Part shown: positions 26,793-35,941 of the stretch, piece after piece | How the letters are laid out: each line of letters opens with the position of its first letter | Position numbering within the stretch: the first letter of the stretch is position 1 | NCBI RefSeq assembly: GCF_003386095.1 | Contig: NZ_QREG01000003.1 | Location: forward strand, 62,001-126,000 | Reading direction: 5' to 3' | DNA from: Marinoscillum furvescens DSM 4134 | GTDB taxonomy: Bacteria; Bacteroidota; Bacteroidia; Cytophagales; Cyclobacteriaceae | Length of the DNA stretch: 64,000 nt | Notes under the pieces: generated by a model | Database searches by the model: none | What the model was told of the DNA's origin: nothing | The model's input: the letters and a program-made list of their open reading frames with translations, nothing else | Made by a program: the position numbers and the translations under genes

Positions 26793-27962
26793 TCAGGCGG
26801 CCACCAGTTCTTGTTTTCGCTTCAGCACTACCCAGTTGTACACAGCCAGTAGCAAGGGCACGATGTGAATGAATGCCGAAACAATAAATAGCTTGGCTGC
26901 ACTGCCATAGTAGTCATAGAGGTAGCCCATGAGCATGATGCCCACATACTGTCCGATACCGTAGGTCATGGTATAAAAGATCGTCTGGCCTGTGGTGACC
27001 AACTTTTTAGGCACATTGTCTGTCACGAAAGACACACAGGCAAGCGTAAAGAGGGCGATTTCGGAGTGGAGCACCTGGATGCCCACCAGCACAAATTCAC
27101 TGCTGGTATTGGCAATGATCACCCAGCGGATCATACTCATGACAATGGAGAAAATAATGAGCAGGTGGATGCCAAACCATTTTTTGAGCTTATCAAAAAA
27201 GTACATGAATACGACCTCTGAAAGCGTACCTACACCCACACTGAGCCCTACTACTGAAGGTGATAGCCCCAGCGACTCCACCAACGGACCGTAGTACACC
27301 CAGTAGGCAGCGATGCCCATGATGTTGATCATGGCCATGATGTAAAATAACACGAGGTGGCTCTTTTTGAAAAGTGCCTTGATCTCATCCCAACCCGGAC
27401 GGTCCTGTTTTTCTGCAGTGGTTTTCGGCAGACCAAGGGAGTTGAGAAACATCAACCCAAAACTTACCACAATCGCCACAATGACCGACACGTCGTTCCA
27501 CGTTTTACCGCTAAGGTCTATGTAATATCCCAGGCACACAGAGCCTAAAAACCATCCTGCTGGCGCAAAAAGCCGCAGCTTTCCAAAATCGAGCCCGTGC
27601 TCTTTGGCACGAGTAGACGTCACTGCATCGAGGATGCCCATGATCCCGATTGAACAAAAAGAGTAAATGAAAAAAGAGCCAAATATGAACCAGTAATCCT
27701 TTAGGAACAGGAGCGGCACACTTCCTACGAATGTTCCAAACGAAAGAATCTTCAGGATGAGCTGTGGCTTCTGGATGCGATCGGAAATCCACCCCCATAG
27801 CAGAGGCACTCCTATCAGCCCGCAGAAAGCTCCAAGCGAAATAATAAAACTGATTTCTTTACCAGAAAACCCTTCTGTTTTGAGGTAGGTAGGCAAAAAG
27901 GCGCCCACACAGCCCAACCCCACGTGAAACAGGAAATAAAATGCCCGGATTACATTGTTCAT
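26793..27962 (-). CDS. MFS sugar/oligosaccharide transporter
   Basis: 389 aa from ATG 27962 (MNNVIRAFYFLFHVG); a longer start at 27998 adds 12 residues. Twelve hydrophobic segments; the loop motif LLWGWISDRIQKP after TM2 is the MFS signature. The overall pattern resembles the MFS_1-like/nucleoside-H+ or LacY-like group. Inner-membrane proton symport of a sugar or short oligosaccharide is expected. It sits directly after the cytoplasmic GH130 gene and before the periplasmic enzymes, so it most likely brings in the oligosaccharide that GH130 and the GH141-like protein process. Cargo unknown. Confidence 0.85.
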   Translation of the reverse strand: MNNVIRAFYFLFHVGLGCVGAFLPTYLKTEGFSGKEISFIISLGAFCGLIGVPLLWGWISDRIQKPQLILKILSFGTFVGSVPLLFLKDYWFIFGSFFIYSFCSIGIMGILDAVTSTRAKEHGLDFGKLRLFAPAGWFLGSVCLGYYIDLSGKTWNDVSVIVAIVVSFGLMFLNSLGLPKTTAEKQDRPGWDEIKALFKKSHLVLFYIMAMINIMGIAAYWVYYGPLVESLGLSPSVVGLSVGVGTLSEVVFMYFFDKLKKWFGIHLLIIFSIVMSMIRWVIIANTSSEFVLVGIQVLHSEIALFTLACVSFVTDNVPKKLVTTGQTIFYTMTYGIGQYVGIMLMGYLYDYYGSAAKLFIVSAFIHIVPLLLAVYNWVVLKRKQELVAA

Positions 27963-28022
27963 AATATGGAATAGGTTAGAAAAATTCGGGATGAGCATAC
28001 ACTCACCCCGAGCACAAAAAAA

Positions 28023-29102
28023 TTATTTCAAATCATCGAGAATATCCTGAAGTGCCACTTCAGCATAGCCGATGTAAGTGTCTGCTGCGCCGTAGTAGAT
28101 TTTCACGATCCCGTCTTCTACCAGCACGCCACAGTTAAAGATCACATTGCCAAAGAACCCATTGATCTCATAGTCTTCCTCAGGAAGCATGATGGGGTTT
28201 TCAGATCTGGAAATGATTTTGGATGGATCCTCCAGGTCATACAGCACACCTCCCAGACAGTATACATTGTCCTTAGAAGCGCCGTGGTAGATTTCCAGCC
28301 AGCCTTCCTCCGTACGGAAAGGTACAGCACTACAGCCGATGCGGCCATCATCCCAGTAGCCTTCACGCGTACTCATGGAAAAATTATGATTTCCCCAGCA
28401 GATCAGGTCTGGAGATTCAGAAATCCAGATGTCTTTGAGTTTGTACTCCGCAGAGATCGGTCTACACAGCGCATAGTATTTGCCATTGATCTTTTCTGGG
28501 AAAATAGCCACGTCCTTGTTGTCAGGTGTGAAAATCACTCCCTTCTTTTCGAAAGTTTTAAAGTCTTTGGTAGTAGCCAGGCAGGTAGTCACGCCACCTA
28601 TGGTGGAGCACGCGCTGTAGTTGATGTAATAGGTATCGTCTATCAGGGTGATGCGTGGATCTTCTATGCCATACATTTCGTACACATTGCTCGGCATCAT
28701 GCACGGCTGCTCATCGATCTCAAAATCAATTCCGTTTTTACTCCTGGCTATACGGAAATGGGACATAGACGACAAGAAAATACGCTCCGGCGTGTAGATG
28801 TATCGAGAGTCGTGCAGACCGATACCCGGCATGTTTTTATCGAATGACTTTACGGTGATTTCATCCGTCTCGTGATCAAAATAAACGGTTCGCACCTCAT
28901 CGTCATGACGAGCCTTTGGACGCTCAGCTACACGAAGCATTAGGAGCACGTCACCTTCGTAGCGAATCACCCCACAGTTAAACACGCATACTACTTCGAA
29001 ATCCTCTCTGGAAGGCTTTACATCTTTTGGTGCGATGATCGGGTTTTTCTCCGATCGCTTCACGTTTAGTCGTGACGTGAGTGTTTTCTCAGCTGTAATC
29101 AT
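28023..29102 (-). CDS. GH130 beta-mannoside phosphorylase or mannosidase
   Basis: 359 aa, no signal peptide, so cytoplasmic. Five-bladed beta-propeller typical of GH130: NPIIAPKDV near 20-28, the catalytic Asp in MYGIEDPRIT (about 143-152), and FGNVIFNCGV and KIYYGAADTYIGYA at the end. Family members split beta-1,2- or beta-1,4-mannosides, either by phosphorolysis to mannose 1-phosphate or by hydrolysis. The phosphate-binding residues that separate the two could not be placed with confidence. It implies a mannosyl linkage in the imported oligosaccharide, or an untested specificity. Operon neighbours are the GH141-like protein (18 bp upstream) and the MFS transporter. Confidence 0.9.
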   Translation of the reverse strand: MITAEKTLTSRLNVKRSEKNPIIAPKDVKPSREDFEVVCVFNCGVIRYEGDVLLMLRVAERPKARHDDEVRTVYFDHETDEITVKSFDKNMPGIGLHDSRYIYTPERIFLSSMSHFRIARSKNGIDFEIDEQPCMMPSNVYEMYGIEDPRITLIDDTYYINYSACSTIGGVTTCLATTKDFKTFEKKGVIFTPDNKDVAIFPEKINGKYYALCRPISAEYKLKDIWISESPDLICWGNHNFSMSTREGYWDDGRIGCSAVPFRTEEGWLEIYHGASKDNVYCLGGVLYDLEDPSKIISRSENPIMLPEEDYEINGFFGNVIFNCGVLVEDGIVKIYYGAADTYIGYAEVALQDILDDLK

Positions 29103-29120
29103 TTGCTTTAAAATTTTATC

Positions 29121-30971
29121 TTAATTAATTACTAGTTCTTCTTTGATCAACCCGGCATCTGAAACGTCAATGGGTTTGATACCCAGTCGCTCAGCTGGTG
29201 AGCCTGCGGCAAAAACTACTTTGCCATCACGGTAGCTCTCCAGCATCGGGTCTTCGTTGGTATTGCCATCCTTCAGATCGATTTCGTAGGTCTTCATCAC
29301 CTCATATTTGTTGAGATCTTTGGTGATTAGTTTTCCCTTACCGGAAAAGAGGATGTTGTCTTTCAACGTACTCACGGCAGCCAGATCAAACAGCTCAAAA
29401 CCATCTCCGGCTACTACCACGTTTTTCTCGAAGGTATAGCCCTCACTACGCTCCATAGAAAACCATCCCTTGCCTTCTATGATGAAGTAGTTGTTGCGGA
29501 AAGTATTGTTCCTGGAAATATGGTTGTGACTTGGTCGAGGCACATTGATTTCCATGTTTTCCTCCACGAGACAGTCTATGGCTTTTTCGTCCAGATAATA
29601 CGCCGAAGTACCTGCACCAGGGGAGTCCTTGATGTCCTTAATAAAGTTGTGCTTCACCAATGCATTGTTGCAGAAAGTGATGTAAATACCTGCTCCGTCG
29701 TAAAGATCCTGCATGGCTCTGTAGATCAGGTTTTTGGTAATCTTCAGGTTTTTGCCACCGGCACAAATGGCCGCATAGGGCACATCGTGGAGTTCGTTGT
29801 GCTGGATTTCACAGTCGGTGTAGGCCTGCCCTGGCACCCATTCCTCGGGTACATTAGGATCTGTAGCGCCCACATACAGAGCAATGGCACTTGGGAATGT
29901 ACGCCCGATGTGATGGATGTGATTGTTGTAAACCACTCCGCGTGAACCTACCAGCCTGATGGCCCCTGCCCCAGCGTGATGGAGGTGGCAAGACGATATC
30001 TTGATGTTGTCCCCCGATGCTTTGATGCAATGAGCACCTACATTGTATAGGCTAAGGTTTTCCAATGTAACATTGTGGACATTGCGCAGGGAAATAGCAC
30101 CATCAAATAGCTTAGCCCCAAATGCCCCACTCATAAGGGGGGCATTAGTACCTGATAGTGATAGATTCGCGATGGTAATGCCTGTAGTAACGTCTCCTTG
30201 ATTATCCCCCACAATCAGCAGGTTTTCTACCATAGGAGCAATTACCTCCACTTCGTTCATATCTTCGTCTGGCAGTGGCCAATAGACCACTTCACCATTG
30301 GCTCTGTCCAGAAACCACTGACCAGGCTGAGTCATCCCTTCGATGGTGTTCCATACGATGTAGCGCTTTTCAAAATTGTAGGCTTTGGCAAAAGCTCCCG
30401 GAGGCCACCCCGATGGGTTAGAAAACGTAAGCGTTCGTGAGTCCCGATCGATGCCTTTGATACCTACAAGCGACTCGTCCCACATGTGAAAAATGGTGAG
30501 TTCGGCATTTGCCGGCTCAAAGTGCTCAGTCAAGTCTCCGTCTTTATATTTCAGTGTGGTAAGCTCTTCGTAAGTAGGCTTCCGCTCAAAGCCCCCTTCA
30601 TAGGTGCTGAGCCAGGTCACATCAAAATCTGTCTCGTGAATCAGAAATCCCTCCTCTGGATAACGCGCTCTACTCGCATAGCGGTCATTGACAATCAGCA
30701 TGCGAAAATCCCAGGAGCCATCTTTCACTTCAGGCACCTTTGCACTCCAAAGGTTTTCAGACTTTTGCTGCCAGCCATTAATTCGCTTGCCGCCAAACAA
30801 TCTGGCGCCTTCTTCTCCACTAATCTTGAGGCCAGCATCCTCCGCACCCAGCACAATGGGCTCATCTAAAAAGTGGTCGCCTGCACCGAATGTGATGTTA
30901 CGGTCTCCGGATTTTCTAGCTTCAGCCACAGCTGCAATGATGTTATCTCCTGCCTGTATGTGTATAGCCAT
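29121..30971 (-). CDS. GH141-like beta-helix glycosidase, no signal peptide
   Basis: 616 aa. It starts directly with the helix cap (MAIHIQAGDNIIAAVAEA); an in-frame stop lies just upstream of the ATG, so no export signal is hidden. Then GGKRINGW, LIVNDRYASRARYPEEG, QWFLDRANGEVVYWPLPDED and Asn-rich helix rungs follow (residues about 250-560). This order of blocks is that of the GH141 group, whose studied members include an alpha-L-fucosidase acting on rhamnogalacturonan II and xylan-active enzymes. Cytoplasmic location is unusual for this fold and fits with GH130 next door. Family call is from pattern only. Confidence 0.7.
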   Translation of the reverse strand: MAIHIQAGDNIIAAVAEARKSGDRNITFGAGDHFLDEPIVLGAEDAGLKISGEEGARLFGGKRINGWQQKSENLWSAKVPEVKDGSWDFRMLIVNDRYASRARYPEEGFLIHETDFDVTWLSTYEGGFERKPTYEELTTLKYKDGDLTEHFEPANAELTIFHMWDESLVGIKGIDRDSRTLTFSNPSGWPPGAFAKAYNFEKRYIVWNTIEGMTQPGQWFLDRANGEVVYWPLPDEDMNEVEVIAPMVENLLIVGDNQGDVTTGITIANLSLSGTNAPLMSGAFGAKLFDGAISLRNVHNVTLENLSLYNVGAHCIKASGDNIKISSCHLHHAGAGAIRLVGSRGVVYNNHIHHIGRTFPSAIALYVGATDPNVPEEWVPGQAYTDCEIQHNELHDVPYAAICAGGKNLKITKNLIYRAMQDLYDGAGIYITFCNNALVKHNFIKDIKDSPGAGTSAYYLDEKAIDCLVEENMEINVPRPSHNHISRNNTFRNNYFIIEGKGWFSMERSEGYTFEKNVVVAGDGFELFDLAAVSTLKDNILFSGKGKLITKDLNKYEVMKTYEIDLKDGNTNEDPMLESYRDGKVVFAAGSPAERLGIKPIDVSDAGLIKEELVIN

Positions 30972-30992
30972 TTCTTGTTATTCCTTAATTGC

Positions 30993-32819
30993 TTAAAAAT
31001 ATGTTTCGTCTAAAGCTGTCTTCTTTGACAGCACGATTTCTTTTAGTTCGATAGATTCCGTCCCGGTGATTTCCAGGGTCTCCATTTTCAATGATACAGG
31101 TCCTGCGGGCAGCGTAATAGTACCGGCATAGTGTACTGCCCAATGCCGCTCTGGTGCCTCTTCTCCGCGAGGAGCCCGATCCGGCGAGGGAAGTGGATCC
31201 ACATGAAATGCTTTAGTCACTACTGTCTCCAATGCTGCTGCTCCAGCCGAAAGCCGTAACTTGCAGCCGGTATTTTCCTTAGCCAGGTTGTACTTAAAGT
31301 ACACGTGGTACGTAGCAGAATCCATGACCTCCACAGGCCAGCTAAAAAATGCTTCGGTCTGGGTCCAGTGATCGATCCAATCATGAGCCCAGCCGTACTG
31401 CGCATAGTACGCTATGCCGGTATGCTTTCGATCTTCTCGCTGAGGAAACGGCGGATAGAGCTCAGCCTCATGTGCCGGCAAAATATTTACCGGATAGGCA
31501 TCATATCCCACGGGTATCGGATTGATTTTCTGGTCCGCAGCTAAATTCAGCGAGGCTTTCCATTGCGTGTGCATGCCTTCCAGTTTCGCCATCAGCTGCA
31601 CCGAGTCCTTTGAAATATCGTTTTGCTGTCCGGGATCTTGCCGGATGTCATACAATTCATTATTGACTAACAGGTAATCTGGAGTACGTACCCTTCGTCT
31701 GTCCCACCATGCTTCGTACAGCGCATCATGCACTTCACCGTCGGCCTTTCCCTTCAGACGGGCGGACAGGTCTTTACCATCCAATGCCTTATCAAACGCA
31801 TAGCTTATGCCGGTGAGCGACTGTATGGTAGGCAACAAATCGATGTGCGCCGAAAGGGCCTCCACGGTGTGTCCGGCCGGCAATTTTCCTGGCCAATAAA
31901 ACAGGCATGGCACTTTCACGCCACCTTCGTCTACACTGGCTTTTTTCCCTTTCAGCCCCGCATTGTAGCGATAGTTTACTGGTCCATTGTCAGAAAAGAA
32001 GACTACCAGTGTCTCATTTTCGATGCCCTTGGTTGCTAGCGAAGCAAGCAATTTCCCGATGTTTTCATCGATGTTTTCGCACATGCCATACATGGCGGCA
32101 TTGAAATCATCGAGCCCTTTGGCCTTGTACTTATCAAAATAGCGGTCTGGCACCTGAGCCGGAGTATGCGGCGTGTTATAGGGCACATAGCAGAAAAAAG
32201 GCTTGTCAGCAGCTACAGCCTCTCCAATAAAATCAATGGCGGCATCTGTGATGACGTTGGACAAGTATCCTTCAAAATCCACCACACGTCCATTGCGTTC
32301 TATTTTGGAGTCGAAGTAATTGGTGTAATGTCCACTGGCAAATCCCACAAACTGATCAAAACCTCTGCCCATCGGGTGGTAAGGGTAGTGAGCTCCATTG
32401 TGCCACTTGCCAAAGCAGCCTGTGGCGTAATCATTTGCTTTGAATGCCTGAGCGATGGTCTGCTCATCCAGCGACATGTTTTCCCTTCCGCGTGTAACGC
32501 CCGTCACGCCGGTGCGCTGGTGGTAGCGACCTGTCAGAAAACTTGCGCGTGTAGGTGCACAAACCGGACTCACATAAAAATTGGTGAGGTGAACCCCCTC
32601 GCGTACCAGCCGATCTAGTACTGGTGTTTCCAACCACTCATTTCCCATAAAACCAAAATCACCGGCACCCTGATCATCCGTCAGGATCACCAACACGTTG
32701 GGCTGACGAACCTGTTGTTCGCTACTCGTGCAAGAAATCAGGAGTCCACACACCTGCATGAGCAGTATGTATGCTAGCGACCTCTGATAAACCTTCCATC
32801 TGTACTGCGAACTTTTCAT
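30993..32819 (-). CDS. S1-family sulfatase lipoprotein with C-terminal beta-sandwich
   Basis: 608 aa; lipobox LLISC (Cys30). Sulfatase fold with LTDDQG (46-51), formylglycine site VCAPTRASFLTGR (Cys87), GKWH and FFSDNGP. After the catalytic domain (ends about 470) there is an extra region of about 130 residues resembling a beta-sandwich carbohydrate-binding module (SATYHVYFKYNL, ESIELKEIVL). First gene of the ~18.5 kb operon; the perfect operator at 32857-32868 is 37 bp upstream of its start. Together with the sulfatase at the left edge it shows that the target glycan is sulfated at more than one kind of position or stage. Confidence 0.93.
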   Translation of the reverse strand: MKSSQYRWKVYQRSLAYILLMQVCGLLISCTSSEQQVRQPNVLVILTDDQGAGDFGFMGNEWLETPVLDRLVREGVHLTNFYVSPVCAPTRASFLTGRYHQRTGVTGVTRGRENMSLDEQTIAQAFKANDYATGCFGKWHNGAHYPYHPMGRGFDQFVGFASGHYTNYFDSKIERNGRVVDFEGYLSNVITDAAIDFIGEAVAADKPFFCYVPYNTPHTPAQVPDRYFDKYKAKGLDDFNAAMYGMCENIDENIGKLLASLATKGIENETLVVFFSDNGPVNYRYNAGLKGKKASVDEGGVKVPCLFYWPGKLPAGHTVEALSAHIDLLPTIQSLTGISYAFDKALDGKDLSARLKGKADGEVHDALYEAWWDRRRVRTPDYLLVNNELYDIRQDPGQQNDISKDSVQLMAKLEGMHTQWKASLNLAADQKINPIPVGYDAYPVNILPAHEAELYPPFPQREDRKHTGIAYYAQYGWAHDWIDHWTQTEAFFSWPVEVMDSATYHVYFKYNLAKENTGCKLRLSAGAAALETVVTKAFHVDPLPSPDRAPRGEEAPERHWAVHYAGTITLPAGPVSLKMETLEITGTESIELKEIVLSKKTALDETYF

Positions 32820-32856
32820 TGATCTGTGTTTTAGCGAAATCTGGAATTGAAATAGG

Positions 32857-32868
32857 TTAAACGTTTAA
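32857..32868. promoter_or_regulatory. Putative LacI-type operator of the sulfatase-GH151 operon
   Basis: Perfect palindrome TTAAACGTTTAA, 37 bp upstream of the sulfatase start and downstream of the kinase stop. Same sequence as the susC and fucI-distal sites. Confidence 0.82.
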
Positions 32869-32962
32869 ATGAGCCCTAAAAGTACTTTTTTTGTTTTATG
32901 TGACCAAATAATCCGCGAGAAAAAAAGGTATGTCCACGCTTACAAACAACTGCCCCAGTGTC

Positions 32963-34606
32963 TTACGCATCGGCAGAAATAGCCTCACCCAATCGGAGGT
33001 AATTCTGATAGCGCTCAGCGTAAATTGCCCCTCGGGAAGGGTTAGGCTCATAGTTTTTGTCAAAACCATTACCCATATGCTGCATGGCTTCCAGTACATC
33101 AGGATATACACCCGCTACAGTAGCTGCAAACATGGAAGCACCATGTGCACAGGTCTGATCTGCTCGATGCACACGAATCGGCATCTGCAGGATGTCGGCG
33201 AGCATTTGGAGGATAAACGGCGACTTACGTGCTACGCCCCCTACTGTCACGATTCCCTTTACAGGGATACCCTCACTGACGAACCGGTCCACGATCGCTT
33301 TGGCACCAAAGCAGGTAGCTTCTGCAAGTGCCCGATAAACTCTGGGCGCATTGCTGCCTAGTGATAGCCCCATGAGCACACCTTTAAGTTGTAGGTTGGT
33401 ATCGGGAGTTCTTCTACCGTTTAGCCAATCCACTGCAAGTTCCAGGTCGGTAGTGAGGGGTATTTGATCTGCTGCTTCGTTGAGTCGTCTCAAGATGCCA
33501 TCTGTCAGTTCCTGTTTGGTAGCCTCGGACAAACCACCTCCCAATTCAGCGATAGGCCAGGCAATTAGTTCCTTAAACCAGGCATACACATCACCAAAGG
33601 CAGATTGACCTGCTTCCAGTCCGATCATTCCCGGAATGATACTACCATTTACTTGTCCACAAATGCCTTTAATGAGCTTATCTCCCAATTCTGCAGCTGG
33701 TACTGCCAACATATCGCATGTAGAAGTCCCCATTACTTTACTTAAAAAGTACGGTTCAATCTGACCGCCTACTGCGCCCATGTGTGCATCTAGTGCACCT
33801 ACTCCCACTTGTACCGTCTTTGGTAACCCCAATTTTTGAGCCCACTCTGTACTGATCACTCCAGCTGACTGATCTGAGGTGTACGTTTCCTGATATAAAC
33901 GATCTCTAAATCCTGACAACAGCGGATCCAACGTGGATAGAAAACTTTCTGAAGGCAATCCCCCAAACTCCGCAGCCCACATGGCCTTATGACCTGCCGC
34001 ACAAACGGAGCGTTTCATTTGAGCTACGTCGGTACCGCCGGTGAGCAAAAAGGGCATCCAATCACAATGCTCTACCCAGGAATGGCATTCGGCCCGCACG
34101 GCATCATCCACACGCAGGATGTGTAGCAGTTTGGACCAAAACCACTCCGAGGAATAGATGCCTCCTGAATATTTTAAATAGTCTACATCACTTTTTGTGA
34201 CATGTGCATTGATCTCCTCAGCTTCCTGAGCCGCTGTATGGTCTTTCCACAAGACAAACATGGCATTTAAATTTTCGGCAAATTGAGGCTTTAACGCAAG
34301 CGGAACTCCCGCCTGGTCTACTGCTACTGGTGTAGAGCCTGTGGTGTCTATGGATATGGCTTTGATAGCATTTCTCACGTCTGCTGATACCTGCTGCAAG
34401 GCGCCTTTTACCGTAGCTTCGAGGCCCTCCAGGTAGTCAAGAGGGTGCTGGCGAAACTGGTTTTTGGCAGCATCTACATACTTGCCGGCTTTGAAGCGCG
34501 GGTACTCAAACTCACTTGAGGCTTGCTCCTTGCCATTGGCAGTATCTACCACAACTGCTCGCACGGAACTCGTGCCAAAATCGATACCGATTACATAATC
34601 ACTCAT
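32963..34606 (-). CDS. FGGY-family ribulokinase-like sugar kinase (AraB type)
   Basis: 547 aa from ATG 34606. N-terminal phosphate-binding IGIDFGTSSVRAVVVD, then VLWKDHTA, YSSEWFWSKLLHIL, GVGALDAHMGAVG, MGTSTCDMLA and GLEAGQSAFGDVYAWF. This set and the length are typical of AraB-type ribulokinases rather than the ~480-aa FucK or RhaB. AraB enzymes phosphorylate ketopentoses; D-ribulose formed from D-arabinose by FucI, or L-fuculose from L-fucose, would both be plausible here. Third gene of fucI-fucP-kinase. No fuculose-phosphate aldolase is in the window. Substrate assignment is inference. Confidence 0.85.
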   Translation of the reverse strand: MSDYVIGIDFGTSSVRAVVVDTANGKEQASSEFEYPRFKAGKYVDAAKNQFRQHPLDYLEGLEATVKGALQQVSADVRNAIKAISIDTTGSTPVAVDQAGVPLALKPQFAENLNAMFVLWKDHTAAQEAEEINAHVTKSDVDYLKYSGGIYSSEWFWSKLLHILRVDDAVRAECHSWVEHCDWMPFLLTGGTDVAQMKRSVCAAGHKAMWAAEFGGLPSESFLSTLDPLLSGFRDRLYQETYTSDQSAGVISTEWAQKLGLPKTVQVGVGALDAHMGAVGGQIEPYFLSKVMGTSTCDMLAVPAAELGDKLIKGICGQVNGSIIPGMIGLEAGQSAFGDVYAWFKELIAWPIAELGGGLSEATKQELTDGILRRLNEAADQIPLTTDLELAVDWLNGRRTPDTNLQLKGVLMGLSLGSNAPRVYRALAEATCFGAKAIVDRFVSEGIPVKGIVTVGGVARKSPFILQMLADILQMPIRVHRADQTCAHGASMFAATVAGVYPDVLEAMQHMGNGFDKNYEPNPSRGAIYAERYQNYLRLGEAISADA

Positions 34607-34639
34607 AGTCACTTGTATTTGAGGTGAGAGTAGCTTAGC

Positions 34640-35911
34640 CTAGTTTGTAGGCTGCAATTTCTTTTGTGAAAGGGCGTAATATCCTACTACCACAAAACAG
34701 ATCATTGGTACCAAAAAGGCCAGTTTGATACTGCCTGTCTGATCCGAAACCTGCCCTTGTACAGCAGTGAGTACCGCTCCACCCAGAATGGCCATAATAA
34801 GCCCTGAGCCACCTATTTTAGTGTCTTTTCCGAGCCCGGTCATCCCCAAACCGTATATGGTAGGAAACATCAATGACATAAAACCAGAAATACCGACGAG
34901 TGCATACACAGCTGGAATTCCTGCTCCAAAAATTACAACCAATGTACAAAGTACTGCTCCAGTAGCACTTACCAGAAGTAGCTGCTGTGGAGAGAAAAAG
35001 CGCATCAGACCTGTAAATACAAAACGGGCTACAGCAAACAAGACCAATGCTGCCATGTAGTAATTGGCTGCAAGATCTTCCGTGAGACCAAGCTCCTGCA
35101 TCACGTAGCGGATGGTAAAGGACCAAACTCCAATCTGGGCTCCCACGTAGAAAAATTGTGCAATCACCGCCCAGCGATAGTTGGCCACTTTTACCAGGCG
35201 CTTCACACTAGGCATGAGATCGAGCTTTTCTCCGGCATCAGAAGCTTTTGGCATGTTGCTAAATCTGACCAGCAGCCAGATGACAACTAAAAAACCCGCC
35301 ACCCCGACGTAAGGTCCCATCACAGACACCAACTCCTCCGCCTGAATGGCTTTCAGCTCAGCTGCATCCATGCTGGCACGCTCCTCGGCAGTGGAAAGGT
35401 TGAGATTAGAGAGGATAAAAATTTTGCTCAGCAATACACCCGCCATAGAACCGATGGGATTAAACGACTGAGCCAGATTAAGACGCTGAGTAGCTGTATC
35501 AGCTGATCCCATAGCCAGGATGTATGGATTGGCGGCAGTTTCTAATATGGACAGCCCCCCTGCCAAAATGAACAACGCCGCTAAAAAATGTCCATACACC
35601 ATGGTAATGCTTGCCGGATAAAACAACACTGAGCCCAGGATAAATAGCGACAGACCAAAAAGAACACCCGTCTTATAGGTGTACTTTTTGATCAGAATGG
35701 CAGCTGGCAAAGCCAGCGCAAAATAAGACCCGTAAAAGGCTATCTGAATCCAGGAGGTCTGCAGATCGGTCATGCTCATAATGCGCTTGAAAGCTGCGAG
35801 CAAGGTATCGGTCATGTTATTGGCGAGACCCCACAGAAAAAACAGGCTGGTGACCAAAATGAATGGCCATAAGTTTCCTGCTTTGATCAGTTTCTCAGAT
35901 GTTGTTGCCAT
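34640..35911 (-). CDS. fucP: FucP-type fucose:H+ symporter
   Basis: 423 aa, twelve transmembrane segments, no cleavable signal. FucP-family marks: LFFLWGLANNMTDTLLAAFK (the conserved Asp of TM1), GGLSILETAANPYILAMG (the conserved Glu of TM4) and LNLAQSFNPIG. FucP imports L-fucose, and also L-galactose and D-arabinose, with protons. It lies between fucI and the kinase with short gaps, giving a complete uptake and first-steps unit. The cargo is therefore a sugar with the L-fuco (D-arabino) configuration. Confidence 0.92.
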   Translation of the reverse strand: MATTSEKLIKAGNLWPFILVTSLFFLWGLANNMTDTLLAAFKRIMSMTDLQTSWIQIAFYGSYFALALPAAILIKKYTYKTGVLFGLSLFILGSVLFYPASITMVYGHFLAALFILAGGLSILETAANPYILAMGSADTATQRLNLAQSFNPIGSMAGVLLSKIFILSNLNLSTAEERASMDAAELKAIQAEELVSVMGPYVGVAGFLVVIWLLVRFSNMPKASDAGEKLDLMPSVKRLVKVANYRWAVIAQFFYVGAQIGVWSFTIRYVMQELGLTEDLAANYYMAALVLFAVARFVFTGLMRFFSPQQLLLVSATGAVLCTLVVIFGAGIPAVYALVGISGFMSLMFPTIYGLGMTGLGKDTKIGGSGLIMAILGGAVLTAVQGQVSDQTGSIKLAFLVPMICFVVVGYYALSQKKLQPTN

Positions 35912-35941
35912 ATGCTCGGTGGTATATCCTGAATGTTGCAG

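Noticed and set aside
28284-28847. 187-codon plus-strand ORF inside GH130
   Set aside because: Fully antisense to a well-conserved GH130 gene and shows no recognisable protein pattern.
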